Source: CAYMKE01 sp964345135 (GTDB taxonomy: Bacteria > Bacteroidota > Bacteroidia > Bacteroidales > JBBRXJ01). From it: DNA of 6,212 bases. Numbering within the stretch: the stretch's first letter is position 1; each line of letters begins with the position of its first letter. The notes beneath the pieces were generated by a model, which saw only the letters and a program-made list of their open reading frames with translations, was not told the DNA's origin and did not search any database. The stretch lies in contig CAYFQI010000176.1 of assembly GCA_964345135.1 (NCBI GenBank), positions 1-6,212 on the forward strand. Direction: 5' to 3'. Positions 1-6,212 of this stretch are shown here, piece after piece. The translations under genes and the position numbers were made by a program.

Positions 1-409
1 CGGTAGATGGTTTTATGGGGATACCATTCAACAATATCTTTGTATAAAAATTTCCAGTGAGCCCGCGAATCTGAAAATTCTCTCCTGCCTGACCGGAGCC
101 TGGCTGAGAAACCCTGATGCCTGGTAGTGCTTTCAGAACATCAGTCAATGATGTATAATGGTTTCTGATAATCTCATCGTGTTTTATGACTTGAATGGAT
201 ACCGGGATATCTTTTAAGTATTTCGTGCTACGGCTTGCCGATATAACTTTTATTTGAGAAGTATCTGAATTCATATTCATGTCCTGAGCAGACAAAACAT
301 CCATATCTATATCTTCTGACAGGTATTTATCCTGTGCTTTCGTGTTGTAAACACACGACACAAAACAAAGGAGCAATCCTTTTTTAATGTATGATATCGT
401 TTTGACCAT
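1..409 (-). CDS. TonB-dependent outer-membrane receptor, N-terminal part (3' end off the window)
   Basis: The minus strand is open from an ATG at 409 to the window edge (136 codons, no stop). Residues 1-25 look like a Sec signal peptide: Lys at 3, 9 and 10, a hydrophobic core (GLLLCFVSCVY, 11-21) and a likely signal peptidase I cut after T-K-A (25/26). An acidic stretch follows (LSEDIDMDVLSAQDM), then a TonB-box-like segment (IKVISASRS, about 53-61) and the start of a plug domain: DIPVSIQVI, LTDVLKALPGIRVSQPG, FQIRGL and ILLNGIPI. These are the usual landmarks of the TonB receptor plug (Plug family PF07715). Such proteins import siderophores, haem, cobalamin or glycans across the outer membrane using TonB-ExbBD energy; the substrate cannot be told here. 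No carboxypeptidase-like N-terminal domain precedes the plug, so it is not a typical SusC-type receptor. It lies 63 bp downstream of gyrA on the same strand, so read-through is possible. FVSC is a poor lipobox and I do not call it a lipoprotein. Confidence 0.88.
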   Translation of the reverse strand, partial: MVKTISYIKKGLLLCFVSCVYNTKAQDKYLSEDIDMDVLSAQDMNMNSDTSQIKVISASRSTKYLKDIPVSIQVIKHDEIIRNHYTSLTDVLKALPGIRVSQPGSGQAGENFQIRGLTGNFYTKILLNGIPIKPST

Positions 410-415
410 GTTTTA

Positions 416-422
416 CTTTTCC
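416..422 (-). promoter_or_regulatory. Possible ribosome binding site of the TonB-dependent receptor
   Basis: GGAAAAG on the minus strand lies 6 nt before the ATG at 409. It is the only purine-rich match near that start. An earlier ATG at 424-422 opens only a three-codon reading frame (Met-Glu-Lys-stop) that ends at 413, so 409 is the start that yields the signal peptide. Bacteroidota often use weak Shine-Dalgarno sites, hence modest confidence. Confidence 0.4.
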
Positions 423-472
423 ATGTATTGATCTAATAATAAGGAAATAAACAGGCATCAATAATGCATAAA

Positions 473-3025
473 TTATTCCTCTTTATTATCCTGGCCTTCA
501 TTATTATCAGCTTTGTTTTCCGTATGTTGCTCATTAATATGTTCATCACTATTTCCCGGGATATTTACAACTTCTTCGTCATTTTCAGTACTATCTACAA
601 TCGTCACGGAAGCGATCTCACTACCTGGCCGTAAATTAATTAACCGGACTCCTTGCGTGGCCCGTCCCGCTATTTTAATTTTATCAACAGCCATGCGGAT
701 GGTCACACCTTCTTTCGTAATAATCATCACATCCTGGACTTCACTTACAGATTTGATACCGATGAGGTCTCCTGTCTTTGGAGTGATATTAATGGTTTTA
801 ACGCCTTTTCCTCCACGTTTAGTGATCCTGTAATCGGCCACTCTTGACCGTTTACCATATCCTTTTTCGGATATTACCAGGATATTTTCTGATTCATTTT
901 TTACGCAAACCATTCCCACTACCATATCACCGGGTTTAGACATGGTAATGGCTTTTACACCAGACGCTGTTCTGCCCATTGGCCGTACGTCGGTTTCGCA
1001 AAAATGTACAACTTTCCCTGATTTCACCCCGATCATAATATGACTATCGCCATTGGTTAATTTTGCCCCGATCAGGTTGTCCCCGTCCTTCACGTTAATG
1101 GCATTAATGCCATTTTGTCTTGGCCGTGAAAAGGCTTCAAGCGATGTTTTTTTAATAACTCCCTTTTCTGTTGAAATGACAATAAAATGTGTATCCAGGT
1201 ATTCTTTGTCATCAAGGGTTTTTACATTCATATAAGCCTGGATGGTATCATCGGGTTCAATATTAATAATATTTTGTATTGCACGTCCTTTAGACACTTT
1301 GGCCCCTTCAGGAATATCATATACTTTAAGCCAGTAACATCTTCCTTTTTTAGTGAAAAACAACAAGGTATTGTGCATTGTTGCACTGAAAATATGTTCC
1401 AAAAAATCTTCATCTCTCGTGATACTGCCTTTTACACCAATCCCTCCTCTTCGTTGTGTTTTAAATTCGGAAAGAGGTGTTCTTTTCATGTATCCCATTT
1501 TAGACATGGTGATAACCATATCATCATCAGCATAAAAATCTTCGGGATTAAATTCTTCTTCGCTCATTACAATGTCTGTTCTTCTCTCGTCGCCATATGC
1601 TTCTTTTACTTCTGCCAGTTCATCTTTGATGATCTGCATTCGCAATGATTCTTCGTTCAGTACCCGTTCAAAATATTCAATTTGCTTCATCAGCTCATTG
1701 TATTCTTCTTTGATTTTATCACGTTCCAGGCCGGTTAACCTGTGCAGCCTCATGTCTAATATGGCTTTGGCCTGTACTTCAGAAAGGTCGAAATTATCCA
1801 TTAACCCGTTTTTGGCTATTTCCGGTGTTTTGGATTCCCTGATGAGTTTGATAACAGCATCGAGATTGTCCAAAGCAATTAACAAACCTTCCAAAATATG
1901 TTGCCGATTTTTAGCCTGCTCCAGTTCATATTGAGTTCTTCGAACAATTACTTCATGCCTGTGTTTTACAAAATAATGAATCAGTTGCTTCAGGTTTAAG
2001 GTCCTTGGCCGCCCGTTTACGAGTGCGACATTATTGACATTAAAATTATTTTGCAACTGAGTGTATTTATATAACTTGTTTAATACTACATTGGCAATGG
2101 CATCTCTTTTCATGATGATGACAATGCGCATCCCGTTTCTGTCGGATTCATCATTAATATATGATATGCCTTCTATCTTTTTTTCATTCACAAGATCTGC
2201 GATCTTCTGAATCAGATCAGCCTTATTTACCATGTAAGGTATTTCTGTAACAATTATCTGATCTCTACCTGTTTTAGTCGTGTCAATGGTAGTTTTGGCC
2301 CTTACGACGATCCTTCCTCTTCCGGTATGATATGCTTCATGCACCCCATTAATTCCATAGATGGTTCCACCTGTAGGAAAATCAGGTGCTTTAACATATT
2401 TAGCAAGTTCGTCTATTTCAATATCATGATTGTCTATATAAGCAATGGTAGCATCAATAATTTCAGATATATTATGAGGCGGCATGCTTGTAGCCATTCC
2501 GACAGCAATTCCCGAGGCCCCGTTGATCAATAAATTCGGAATTCGTGTTGGCAATACTATCGGTTCTTTTAAAGAATCATCAAAATTAAGCTGAAAGTCA
2601 ACGGTATTTTTTTCAATATCTTTTAATGATTCTTCGGCGATTTTTTTGAGCCTGGCTTCGGTATATCTCATAGCTGCAGGGCTATCTCCATCAACAGAAC
2701 CAAAGTTACCCTGGCCATCGATTAATGGATATCGCATAGACCATGTCTGAGCCATTCGTACCATTGCATCATAAACTGACAAATCGCCATGAGGATGATA
2801 CTTTCCCAATACTTCACCAACAATTCTGGCTGACTTTTTATATGATCGATTTGAATAAAGACCAATCCCAGACATACCAAACAAAACCCTCCTGTGTACA
2901 GGCTTCAAACCATCTCTTACATCGGGGAGTGCACGTGAAACAATGACTGACATTGAATAATCAATGTAAGCCGACTTCATTTCTTCTTCTATGTTCGTTC
3001 TAATTATCGTTTGTCCGTCTTCCAT
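473..3025 (-). CDS. gyrA: DNA gyrase subunit A (type IIA topoisomerase)
   Basis: This is the 850-residue breakage-reunion subunit of gyrase (A2B2), which introduces negative supercoils using ATP hydrolysed by GyrB. The N-terminal core carries SRALPDVRDGLKPVHRR (30-46), GKYHPHGD (74-81), the catalytic Tyr121 preceded by Arg120 in RYTEARL, and INGASGIAVGMAT (167-179), where Ile173 matches the DNA-intercalating Ile174 of E. coli. A tower and long coiled coil run to about 495. The C-terminal DNA-wrapping beta-pinwheel follows (about 500-810). It carries a GyrA box, QRRGGIG (524-530, consensus QRRGGKG), and a second box-like TKRGGKG (735-741). The box and length favour GyrA over ParC. The last 40 residues are a low-complexity acidic tail rich in Glu, Asp and Asn. 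The Ser83-equivalent is Leu82. The start at 3025 gives the usual family N-terminus (N-I-E-E-E-M-K-S-A-Y), although no strong Shine-Dalgarno precedes it. The frame is intact. It is divergent from clpC, with a TonB receptor downstream. Confidence 0.98.
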   Translation of the reverse strand: MEDGQTIIRTNIEEEMKSAYIDYSMSVIVSRALPDVRDGLKPVHRRVLFGMSGIGLYSNRSYKKSARIVGEVLGKYHPHGDLSVYDAMVRMAQTWSMRYPLIDGQGNFGSVDGDSPAAMRYTEARLKKIAEESLKDIEKNTVDFQLNFDDSLKEPIVLPTRIPNLLINGASGIAVGMATSMPPHNISEIIDATIAYIDNHDIEIDELAKYVKAPDFPTGGTIYGINGVHEAYHTGRGRIVVRAKTTIDTTKTGRDQIIVTEIPYMVNKADLIQKIADLVNEKKIEGISYINDESDRNGMRIVIIMKRDAIANVVLNKLYKYTQLQNNFNVNNVALVNGRPRTLNLKQLIHYFVKHRHEVIVRRTQYELEQAKNRQHILEGLLIALDNLDAVIKLIRESKTPEIAKNGLMDNFDLSEVQAKAILDMRLHRLTGLERDKIKEEYNELMKQIEYFERVLNEESLRMQIIKDELAEVKEAYGDERRTDIVMSEEEFNPEDFYADDDMVITMSKMGYMKRTPLSEFKTQRRGGIGVKGSITRDEDFLEHIFSATMHNTLLFFTKKGRCYWLKVYDIPEGAKVSKGRAIQNIINIEPDDTIQAYMNVKTLDDKEYLDTHFIVISTEKGVIKKTSLEAFSRPRQNGINAINVKDGDNLIGAKLTNGDSHIMIGVKSGKVVHFCETDVRPMGRTASGVKAITMSKPGDMVVGMVCVKNESENILVISEKGYGKRSRVADYRITKRGGKGVKTINITPKTGDLIGIKSVSEVQDVMIITKEGVTIRMAVDKIKIAGRATQGVRLINLRPGSEIASVTIVDSTENDEEVVNIPGNSDEHINEQHTENKADNNEGQDNKEE
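2711..2830 (-). other. gyrA: gyrA quinolone-resistance-determining region; Leu at the Ser83-equivalent
   Basis: This segment corresponds to E. coli GyrA residues 67-106 (here 66-105, an offset of one). The E. coli order G-D-S-A-V-Y-D reads G-D-L-S-V-Y-D here, so Ser83 is replaced by Leu82, codon TTG at 2782-2780 on the minus strand. Asp81 and Asp86 (equivalent to Asp82 and Asp87) are kept. Ser83 and the acidic residue four positions on anchor the water-Mg bridge to fluoroquinolones, and Ser83Leu is a classic resistance substitution. Whether it was acquired or is native to this lineage cannot be decided from one sequence. Confidence 0.85.
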
Positions 3026-3193
3026 ACAATAATACTTTTACTAAATATGTTATAATTTTAAAAATGTTTTTGGCTCATTTTTTGTATAATAGTTAATTTG
3101 ATTTTATCTATTATGAAAAAGAACAAGCTAAAGTATATAATATTTTCTTAAATTAATCGTAAGGGACATAGATTTTATTAACAATTAGTGTTT

Positions 3194-3221
3194 ATAAAAA
3201 AATCAGTATTGATTTTTTTAT
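3194..3221. repeat. Perfect 12-bp inverted repeat with a 4-nt centre
   Basis: The left arm ATAAAAAAATCA (3194-3205) and right arm TGATTTTTTTAT (3210-3221) are exact reverse complements around GTAT (3206-3209). The centre lies about 98 bp upstream of the clpC ATG and 182 bp upstream of the gyrA ATG. As RNA on either strand it forms a 12-pair, mostly A-U hairpin. It could be an operator, a 5'-leader hairpin or a cruciform-prone site. Part of the symmetry comes from A and T runs, so chance is not excluded. Confidence 0.6.
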
Positions 3222-3292
3222 TTTTTTTAAACTGAAATAATATAATATTTGTAATTATTATGCCTGTTATGGTAAAATATTTTATTTTTGTA

Positions 3293-3299
3293 AAAGGAG
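3293..3299 (+). promoter_or_regulatory. clpC: Ribosome binding site of clpC
   Basis: AAAGGAG ends 6 nt before the ATG at 3306 and 9 nt before a second in-frame ATG at 3309. A third in-frame ATG at 3315 begins the family-like N-terminus (M-D-A-K-F-S), but lies 15 nt from the site, too far for normal use. The spacing therefore supports 3306 or 3309 as the real start. It is a strong site for a Bacteroidota gene. Confidence 0.7.
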
Positions 3300-3305
3300 A
3301 AAAGT

Positions 3306-5846
3306 ATGATGAATATGGATGCAAAATTTTCGCAACGAATTAAAGATGTATTATCTTACAGCAAAGAAGAAGCCATAAGGCTCGGGAATTCCTATATCAG
3401 TGCAGAACACTTGTTATTAGGACTTCTTCGTGAAGGAGAAGGTGTTGCAATTGATATACTTGTAACGATGGGTGTTGATTTATCAACATTAAAAAAATCC
3501 ATTGAAGATTCAATTAAAGCAGATACAACAAAAGTGACCAGCAACCCGGAAAATATTCCTTTGCTTAAAAATGCAGAAAGGATTCTTAAATTAGTTTATT
3601 TGGAAGCAAGGTCATTAAAGAACACACGGGTTGATACAGGCCATTTGATTCTTGCTATTTTAAGAGAAGAAAACAATTTAGTAACACAATTATTGAACAA
3701 CATGAACATTGATTATGGCATATTAAAGAAAGAACTGAATAATCGTTCCACCACCAAGGCAAAGGCAGACATGCCCGAAGACGAATCGAATGAAGAACAA
3801 TCAGGTGATTTTGGTGGTGGCAGCGGTAAAGGTTCCATGGGACAAGATTCCGTCAAATCCAGTTCAAGTACCCCGGTGCTTGATAATTTTGGAATAGATC
3901 TTACGCATGCGGCAGACGAAGGGAAACTTGATCCGATCGTAGGCCGAGAAAAAGAAATAGAACGCCTTGCCCAGATTTTAACGAGGCGCAAAAAGAATAA
4001 TCCGGTATTGATTGGTGATCCCGGGGTTGGCAAATCTGCAATTGTTGAAGGGTTAGCAATGCGTATTGTTAAACGTCATGTATCCAGAATACTGTTCAAT
4101 AAACGGGTGGTTAGCCTGGACCTTGCATCACTTGTAGCCGGCACTAAATACAGGGGGCAATTTGAAGAACGAATAAAAGCTTTGCTCAATGAATTGTCAA
4201 AAACAAATGAAGTAATTTTATTCATTGACGAGATCCATACAATAGTAGGTGCCGGGGGTGCAACAGGTTCACTGGATGCAGCGAACATGCTCAAACCTGC
4301 CCTGGCCCGAGGCGAAATACAATGCATTGGTGCTACCACTCTGGATGAATACAGGCAACACATTGAAAAAGACGGTGCACTGGAACGGCGCTTCCAAAAA
4401 GTACGTGTAGAACCTACCACATCTGAACAAACCATTGAAATCCTCAATAACATTAAAAAACGTTACGAAGACCATCATAATGTATTTTATACACCCGAAG
4501 CCATTAAATCGTGTGTTCATTTGACATCGCGATATATCACGGACAGGCATCTACCGGACAAAGCAATTGATGCCCTTGATGAAACAGGTTCCAGAGTGCA
4601 TATATCCAATATTGTAGTACCGGAAAGAATTCTGAATATTGAAAACACGATTGAAAACACGAAAAAAAGTAAAATACAGGCTGTAAAAGACCAGGATTTT
4701 GAAAAAGCAGCAAGTTTCAGGGATAAAGAACGAACGCTTTTAGATCAGTTGAGCAGTGAAAAAAATAAATGGGAAGAAGAACTTGCTCAAAACAGGCAAA
4801 GCGTGCATGAAGAAAATGTTGCTGAAGTAGTGGCAATGATGAGTGGTGTTCCTGTTCAACGAATTGCCGAAGCGGAAGGCACGAGGCTAATGAAAATGAA
4901 AGATGAATTAAAAGAGAATATTGTAGGACAAGATGAAGCCATCAAAAAAATAGTCCAGGCAGTTCAACGAAACCGTGCAGGAATAAAAGACCCGAATAAA
5001 CCTATTGGCTCTTTTATTTTCTTAGGCCCTACTGGTGTTGGAAAAACACAGTTGGCAAAAGTACTTTCCCGGTACCTGTTCGAAAGCGAAGACAATCTGG
5101 TGAGAGTGGATATGAGCGAATACATGGAGAAATTCTCTGTTTCAAGACTTGTAGGAGCTCCCCCGGGATATGTAGGATATGAAGAAGGAGGTATGCTGAC
5201 TGAAAAAGTACGGCATAAGCCCTACTCTGTTGTTTTACTGGATGAAATTGAAAAAGCACACCCGGATGTCTTTAATATTCTGCTTCAAATTATGGATGAA
5301 GGACAATTGACAGACAGTTTGGGCAGGAGAGTTGACTTCAGAAATACCATCATCATCATGACATCCAATATTGGAACAAAACAATTAAAGGATTTCGGAC
5401 AAGGCATTGGTTTTAATATCTCAACAGATGCTTCAAAAACGGATGAACATGCCAAAGGCGTAATACAAAAAGCGTTGAAAAGAACGTTTGCACCCGAATT
5501 CCTGAATAGAGTGGACGACGTGCTAATATTCAACACACTGGATAAAGAAGCGTTGAATTTGATCATAGATATTGAACTGGATGGATTGTATAAACGAATT
5601 GAGGGATTGGGGTATAAGATCAAACTTACACCATCAGCCAAAGAATTTATCAGAAGAAAAGGATATGATATCCAGTTTGGAGCACGTCCTTTGAAACGAG
5701 CTATCCAAAAATATGTCGAAGAACCGATCGCCGAAGTAATTATCAGATCCGATATACATACAGGAGATACTGTCACAGTCGGTTACAACAAAAAAGCAGA
5801 CAGTACTACGATTAAGATTAACAACAAAGAAGTGATGCAAACATAG
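3306..5846 (+). CDS. clpC: ATP-dependent Clp protease ATP-binding subunit ClpC
   Basis: This is an 846-residue HSP100/AAA+ unfoldase that feeds substrates to the ClpP peptidase in the cytoplasm. Two Clp_N repeats (about 5-145) are followed by a Gly/Ser-rich linker (about 150-192). The first ATPase ring has Walker A GDPGVGKS (237-244), pore-loop Tyr282 in KYRG, Walker B ILFIDE (304-309) and arginine-finger candidates Arg361/Arg362. The middle region has a UVR motif (about 456-477, DFEKAASFRDKE), which marks ClpC rather than ClpA, and is short, unlike the long ClpB coiled coil. The second ring has Walker A GPTGVGKT (574-581), pore loop GYVG (621-624), Walker B VVLLDE (642-647) and sensor-2 GARPLKR (792-798). 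The IGF tripeptide at 701-703 lies where ClpP-docking loops occur, so ClpP partnership is inferred; clpP is not in the window. All nucleotide-site residues look intact. It is divergent from gyrA and convergent with an Rrf2 gene. Start 3306 or 3309 is chosen from the ribosome binding site. Confidence 0.97.
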   Translation: MMNMDAKFSQRIKDVLSYSKEEAIRLGNSYISAEHLLLGLLREGEGVAIDILVTMGVDLSTLKKSIEDSIKADTTKVTSNPENIPLLKNAERILKLVYLEARSLKNTRVDTGHLILAILREENNLVTQLLNNMNIDYGILKKELNNRSTTKAKADMPEDESNEEQSGDFGGGSGKGSMGQDSVKSSSSTPVLDNFGIDLTHAADEGKLDPIVGREKEIERLAQILTRRKKNNPVLIGDPGVGKSAIVEGLAMRIVKRHVSRILFNKRVVSLDLASLVAGTKYRGQFEERIKALLNELSKTNEVILFIDEIHTIVGAGGATGSLDAANMLKPALARGEIQCIGATTLDEYRQHIEKDGALERRFQKVRVEPTTSEQTIEILNNIKKRYEDHHNVFYTPEAIKSCVHLTSRYITDRHLPDKAIDALDETGSRVHISNIVVPERILNIENTIENTKKSKIQAVKDQDFEKAASFRDKERTLLDQLSSEKNKWEEELAQNRQSVHEENVAEVVAMMSGVPVQRIAEAEGTRLMKMKDELKENIVGQDEAIKKIVQAVQRNRAGIKDPNKPIGSFIFLGPTGVGKTQLAKVLSRYLFESEDNLVRVDMSEYMEKFSVSRLVGAPPGYVGYEEGGMLTEKVRHKPYSVVLLDEIEKAHPDVFNILLQIMDEGQLTDSLGRRVDFRNTIIIMTSNIGTKQLKDFGQGIGFNISTDASKTDEHAKGVIQKALKRTFAPEFLNRVDDVLIFNTLDKEALNLIIDIELDGLYKRIEGLGYKIKLTPSAKEFIRRKGYDIQFGARPLKRAIQKYVEEPIAEVIIRSDIHTGDTVTVGYNKKADSTTIKINNKEVMQT

Positions 5847-5876
5847 TCCGAAACATAATATGCGAATCTATACTGC

Positions 5877-5926
5877 AAGCCCCCGTAAATTTTATAAACA
5901 AAAAGTTCATGTGGGTTTTTATTTTT
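5877..5926 (+). terminator. Candidate rho-independent terminator after clpC
   Basis: AAGCCC (5877-5882) can pair with GGGTTT (5913-5918), with one G-T wobble. After one mismatch, three further pairs extend the stem inward (5884-5886 with 5909-5911, one of them a wobble). The loop is 22 nt. The right arm runs into a T-rich tail, TTTTTATTTTT (5916-5926). It begins about 30 bp after the clpC stop. The loop is long and the stem imperfect, so this is a moderate call. No T-run follows the hairpin on the minus strand, so it would not serve the convergent Rrf2 gene. Confidence 0.4.
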
Positions 5927-6014
5927 GATTTACAGGCGAGCCGTTGTTTTTATATCAAATCTACACGATCTGTCTTTATTACATTTTTTTGATTTTCGGG
6001 ACATGTAAGGTTTT

Positions 6015-6212
6015 TTAAGCAATTTCATTAATGATTTCTGCTATAGTTTTTGATTTTAAATAATTCTTAATCACATTATTTAATTCATTCCACAACTTTG
6101 AAACACTACATTTTGCCGGATCAAAATTACATTCATTCTTATCTTCAATGCAATCCACTGGTGTTATACTTCCTTCAAGAGCTTCAACAACTTCTAATGC
6201 AGTGATTTCGGC
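6015..6212 (-). CDS. Rrf2-family transcriptional regulator, C-terminal part (5' end off the window)
   Basis: The minus strand is open from the window edge to a TAA at 6017-6015, giving 65 residues. The fragment opens with AEITALEVVEALEGSI, the hinge found in Rrf2/IscR-type regulators after the winged helix. It continues with a three-cysteine cluster (fragment residues 21, 28 and 35, spaced C-X6-C-X6-C), then KLWNELNNVIKNYLKSKTIAEI, which fits the family's C-terminal helix. Rrf2 proteins are dimeric DNA-binding regulators. Those with this cysteine triad commonly bind an Fe-S cluster and sense Fe-S supply, oxygen or NO (IscR, NsrR and related). The spacing differs slightly from the C-X5-C-X5-C of E. 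coli IscR. The DNA-binding half is missing, so neither targets nor subgroup can be given. It converges on clpC with a 168-bp gap; no good terminator was seen for it. Confidence 0.85.
   Translation of the reverse strand, partial: AEITALEVVEALEGSITPVDCIEDKNECNFDPAKCSVSKLWNELNNVIKNYLKSKTIAEIINEIA

Larger units (their letters stand above)
3026..3305. promoter_or_regulatory. Divergent gyrA-clpC intergenic region (280 bp, AT-rich)
   Basis: No coding sequence is supported here. The region must contain the start signals for gyrA (leftward) and probably for clpC (rightward). It is strongly AT-rich with long A and T runs, including T7-A-T8 at 3213-3228. I could not place a convincing Bacteroidota promoter (TTTG near -33, TAnnTTTG near -7) for either gene. 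The one exact TAnnTTTG match (3283-3290) is too close to the clpC start. TATAAT strings at 3051, 3085 and 3241 are expected by chance in DNA of this composition. It holds the inverted repeat at 3194-3221 and smaller palindromes. Confidence 0.7.

Noticed and set aside
456..469. GCAT/ATGC short inverted repeat after the gyrA stop as a terminator
   Set aside because: A 4-bp stem with no following T-run is not meaningful.
1187..1648. Long plus-strand open frames inside gyrA (and minus-strand ones inside clpC)
   Set aside because: They are antisense shadows of well-conserved genes, lack ribosome binding sites and resemble no protein family.
3085..3090. TATAAT resembling a sigma-70 -10 box (also at 3051 and 3241)
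   Set aside because: There is no matching -35, the primary sigma factor of Bacteroidota uses a different consensus, and such strings are frequent in AT-rich DNA.
3283..3290. Exact match to the Bacteroidota -7 promoter element (TATTTTTG) before clpC
   Set aside because: A start about 7 bp downstream would fall in the Shine-Dalgarno sequence and leave almost no leader, and there is no TTTG at the right distance upstream.
5979..6008. TTACAT/ATGTAA inverted repeat as a terminator for the Rrf2 gene
   Set aside because: Only 6 AT-rich pairs around an 18-nt loop, with no T-run after it on the minus strand.
5922..6056. TTTTTGATTT occurs three times (5922, 5986, 6047)
   Set aside because: Irregular spacing, low complexity, and the third copy lies inside the Rrf2 coding sequence (Lys-Ser-Lys codons); not a repeat array.

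Overview
The window looks like ordinary chromosomal DNA from a member of the Bacteroidota. The evidence is the style of the GyrA and ClpC proteins (GyrA beginning with an N-I-E-E-E-M-K-S-A-Y-I-D-Y-S-M block, ClpC beginning M-D-A-K-F-S with a Gly/Ser-rich linker), a TonB-dependent outer-membrane receptor, moderate-to-low GC genes and very AT-rich spacers. Family-level placement is not possible by eye.

Layout, left to right: (1) positions 1-409, minus strand: the N-terminal 136 residues of a TonB-dependent receptor (signal peptide, TonB-box-like segment, start of the plug domain), cut off by the window edge. (2) 473-3025, minus: complete gyrA, DNA gyrase subunit A. (3) 3026-3305: a 280-bp AT-rich divergent spacer that must carry the start signals for gyrA (leftward) and clpC (rightward); it holds a perfect 12-bp inverted repeat. 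(4) 3306-5846, plus: complete clpC, a two-ring AAA+ unfoldase that keeps a ClpP-docking loop. (5) 5847-6014: a convergent spacer with a candidate rho-independent terminator for clpC. (6) 6015-6212, minus: the C-terminal 65 residues of an Rrf2-family regulator with three cysteines, cut off by the right edge.

The genes do not form one pathway. gyrA maintains negative supercoiling, clpC serves ATP-dependent proteolysis, the receptor imports a scarce nutrient, and the Rrf2 protein probably senses Fe-S, redox or NO state. The divergent gyrA/clpC pair could share regulatory DNA, but the sequence does not prove it. I found no convincing undescribed system. The most informative observation is that the GyrA position equivalent to E. 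coli Ser83 is leucine, the substitution classically linked to fluoroquinolone resistance.
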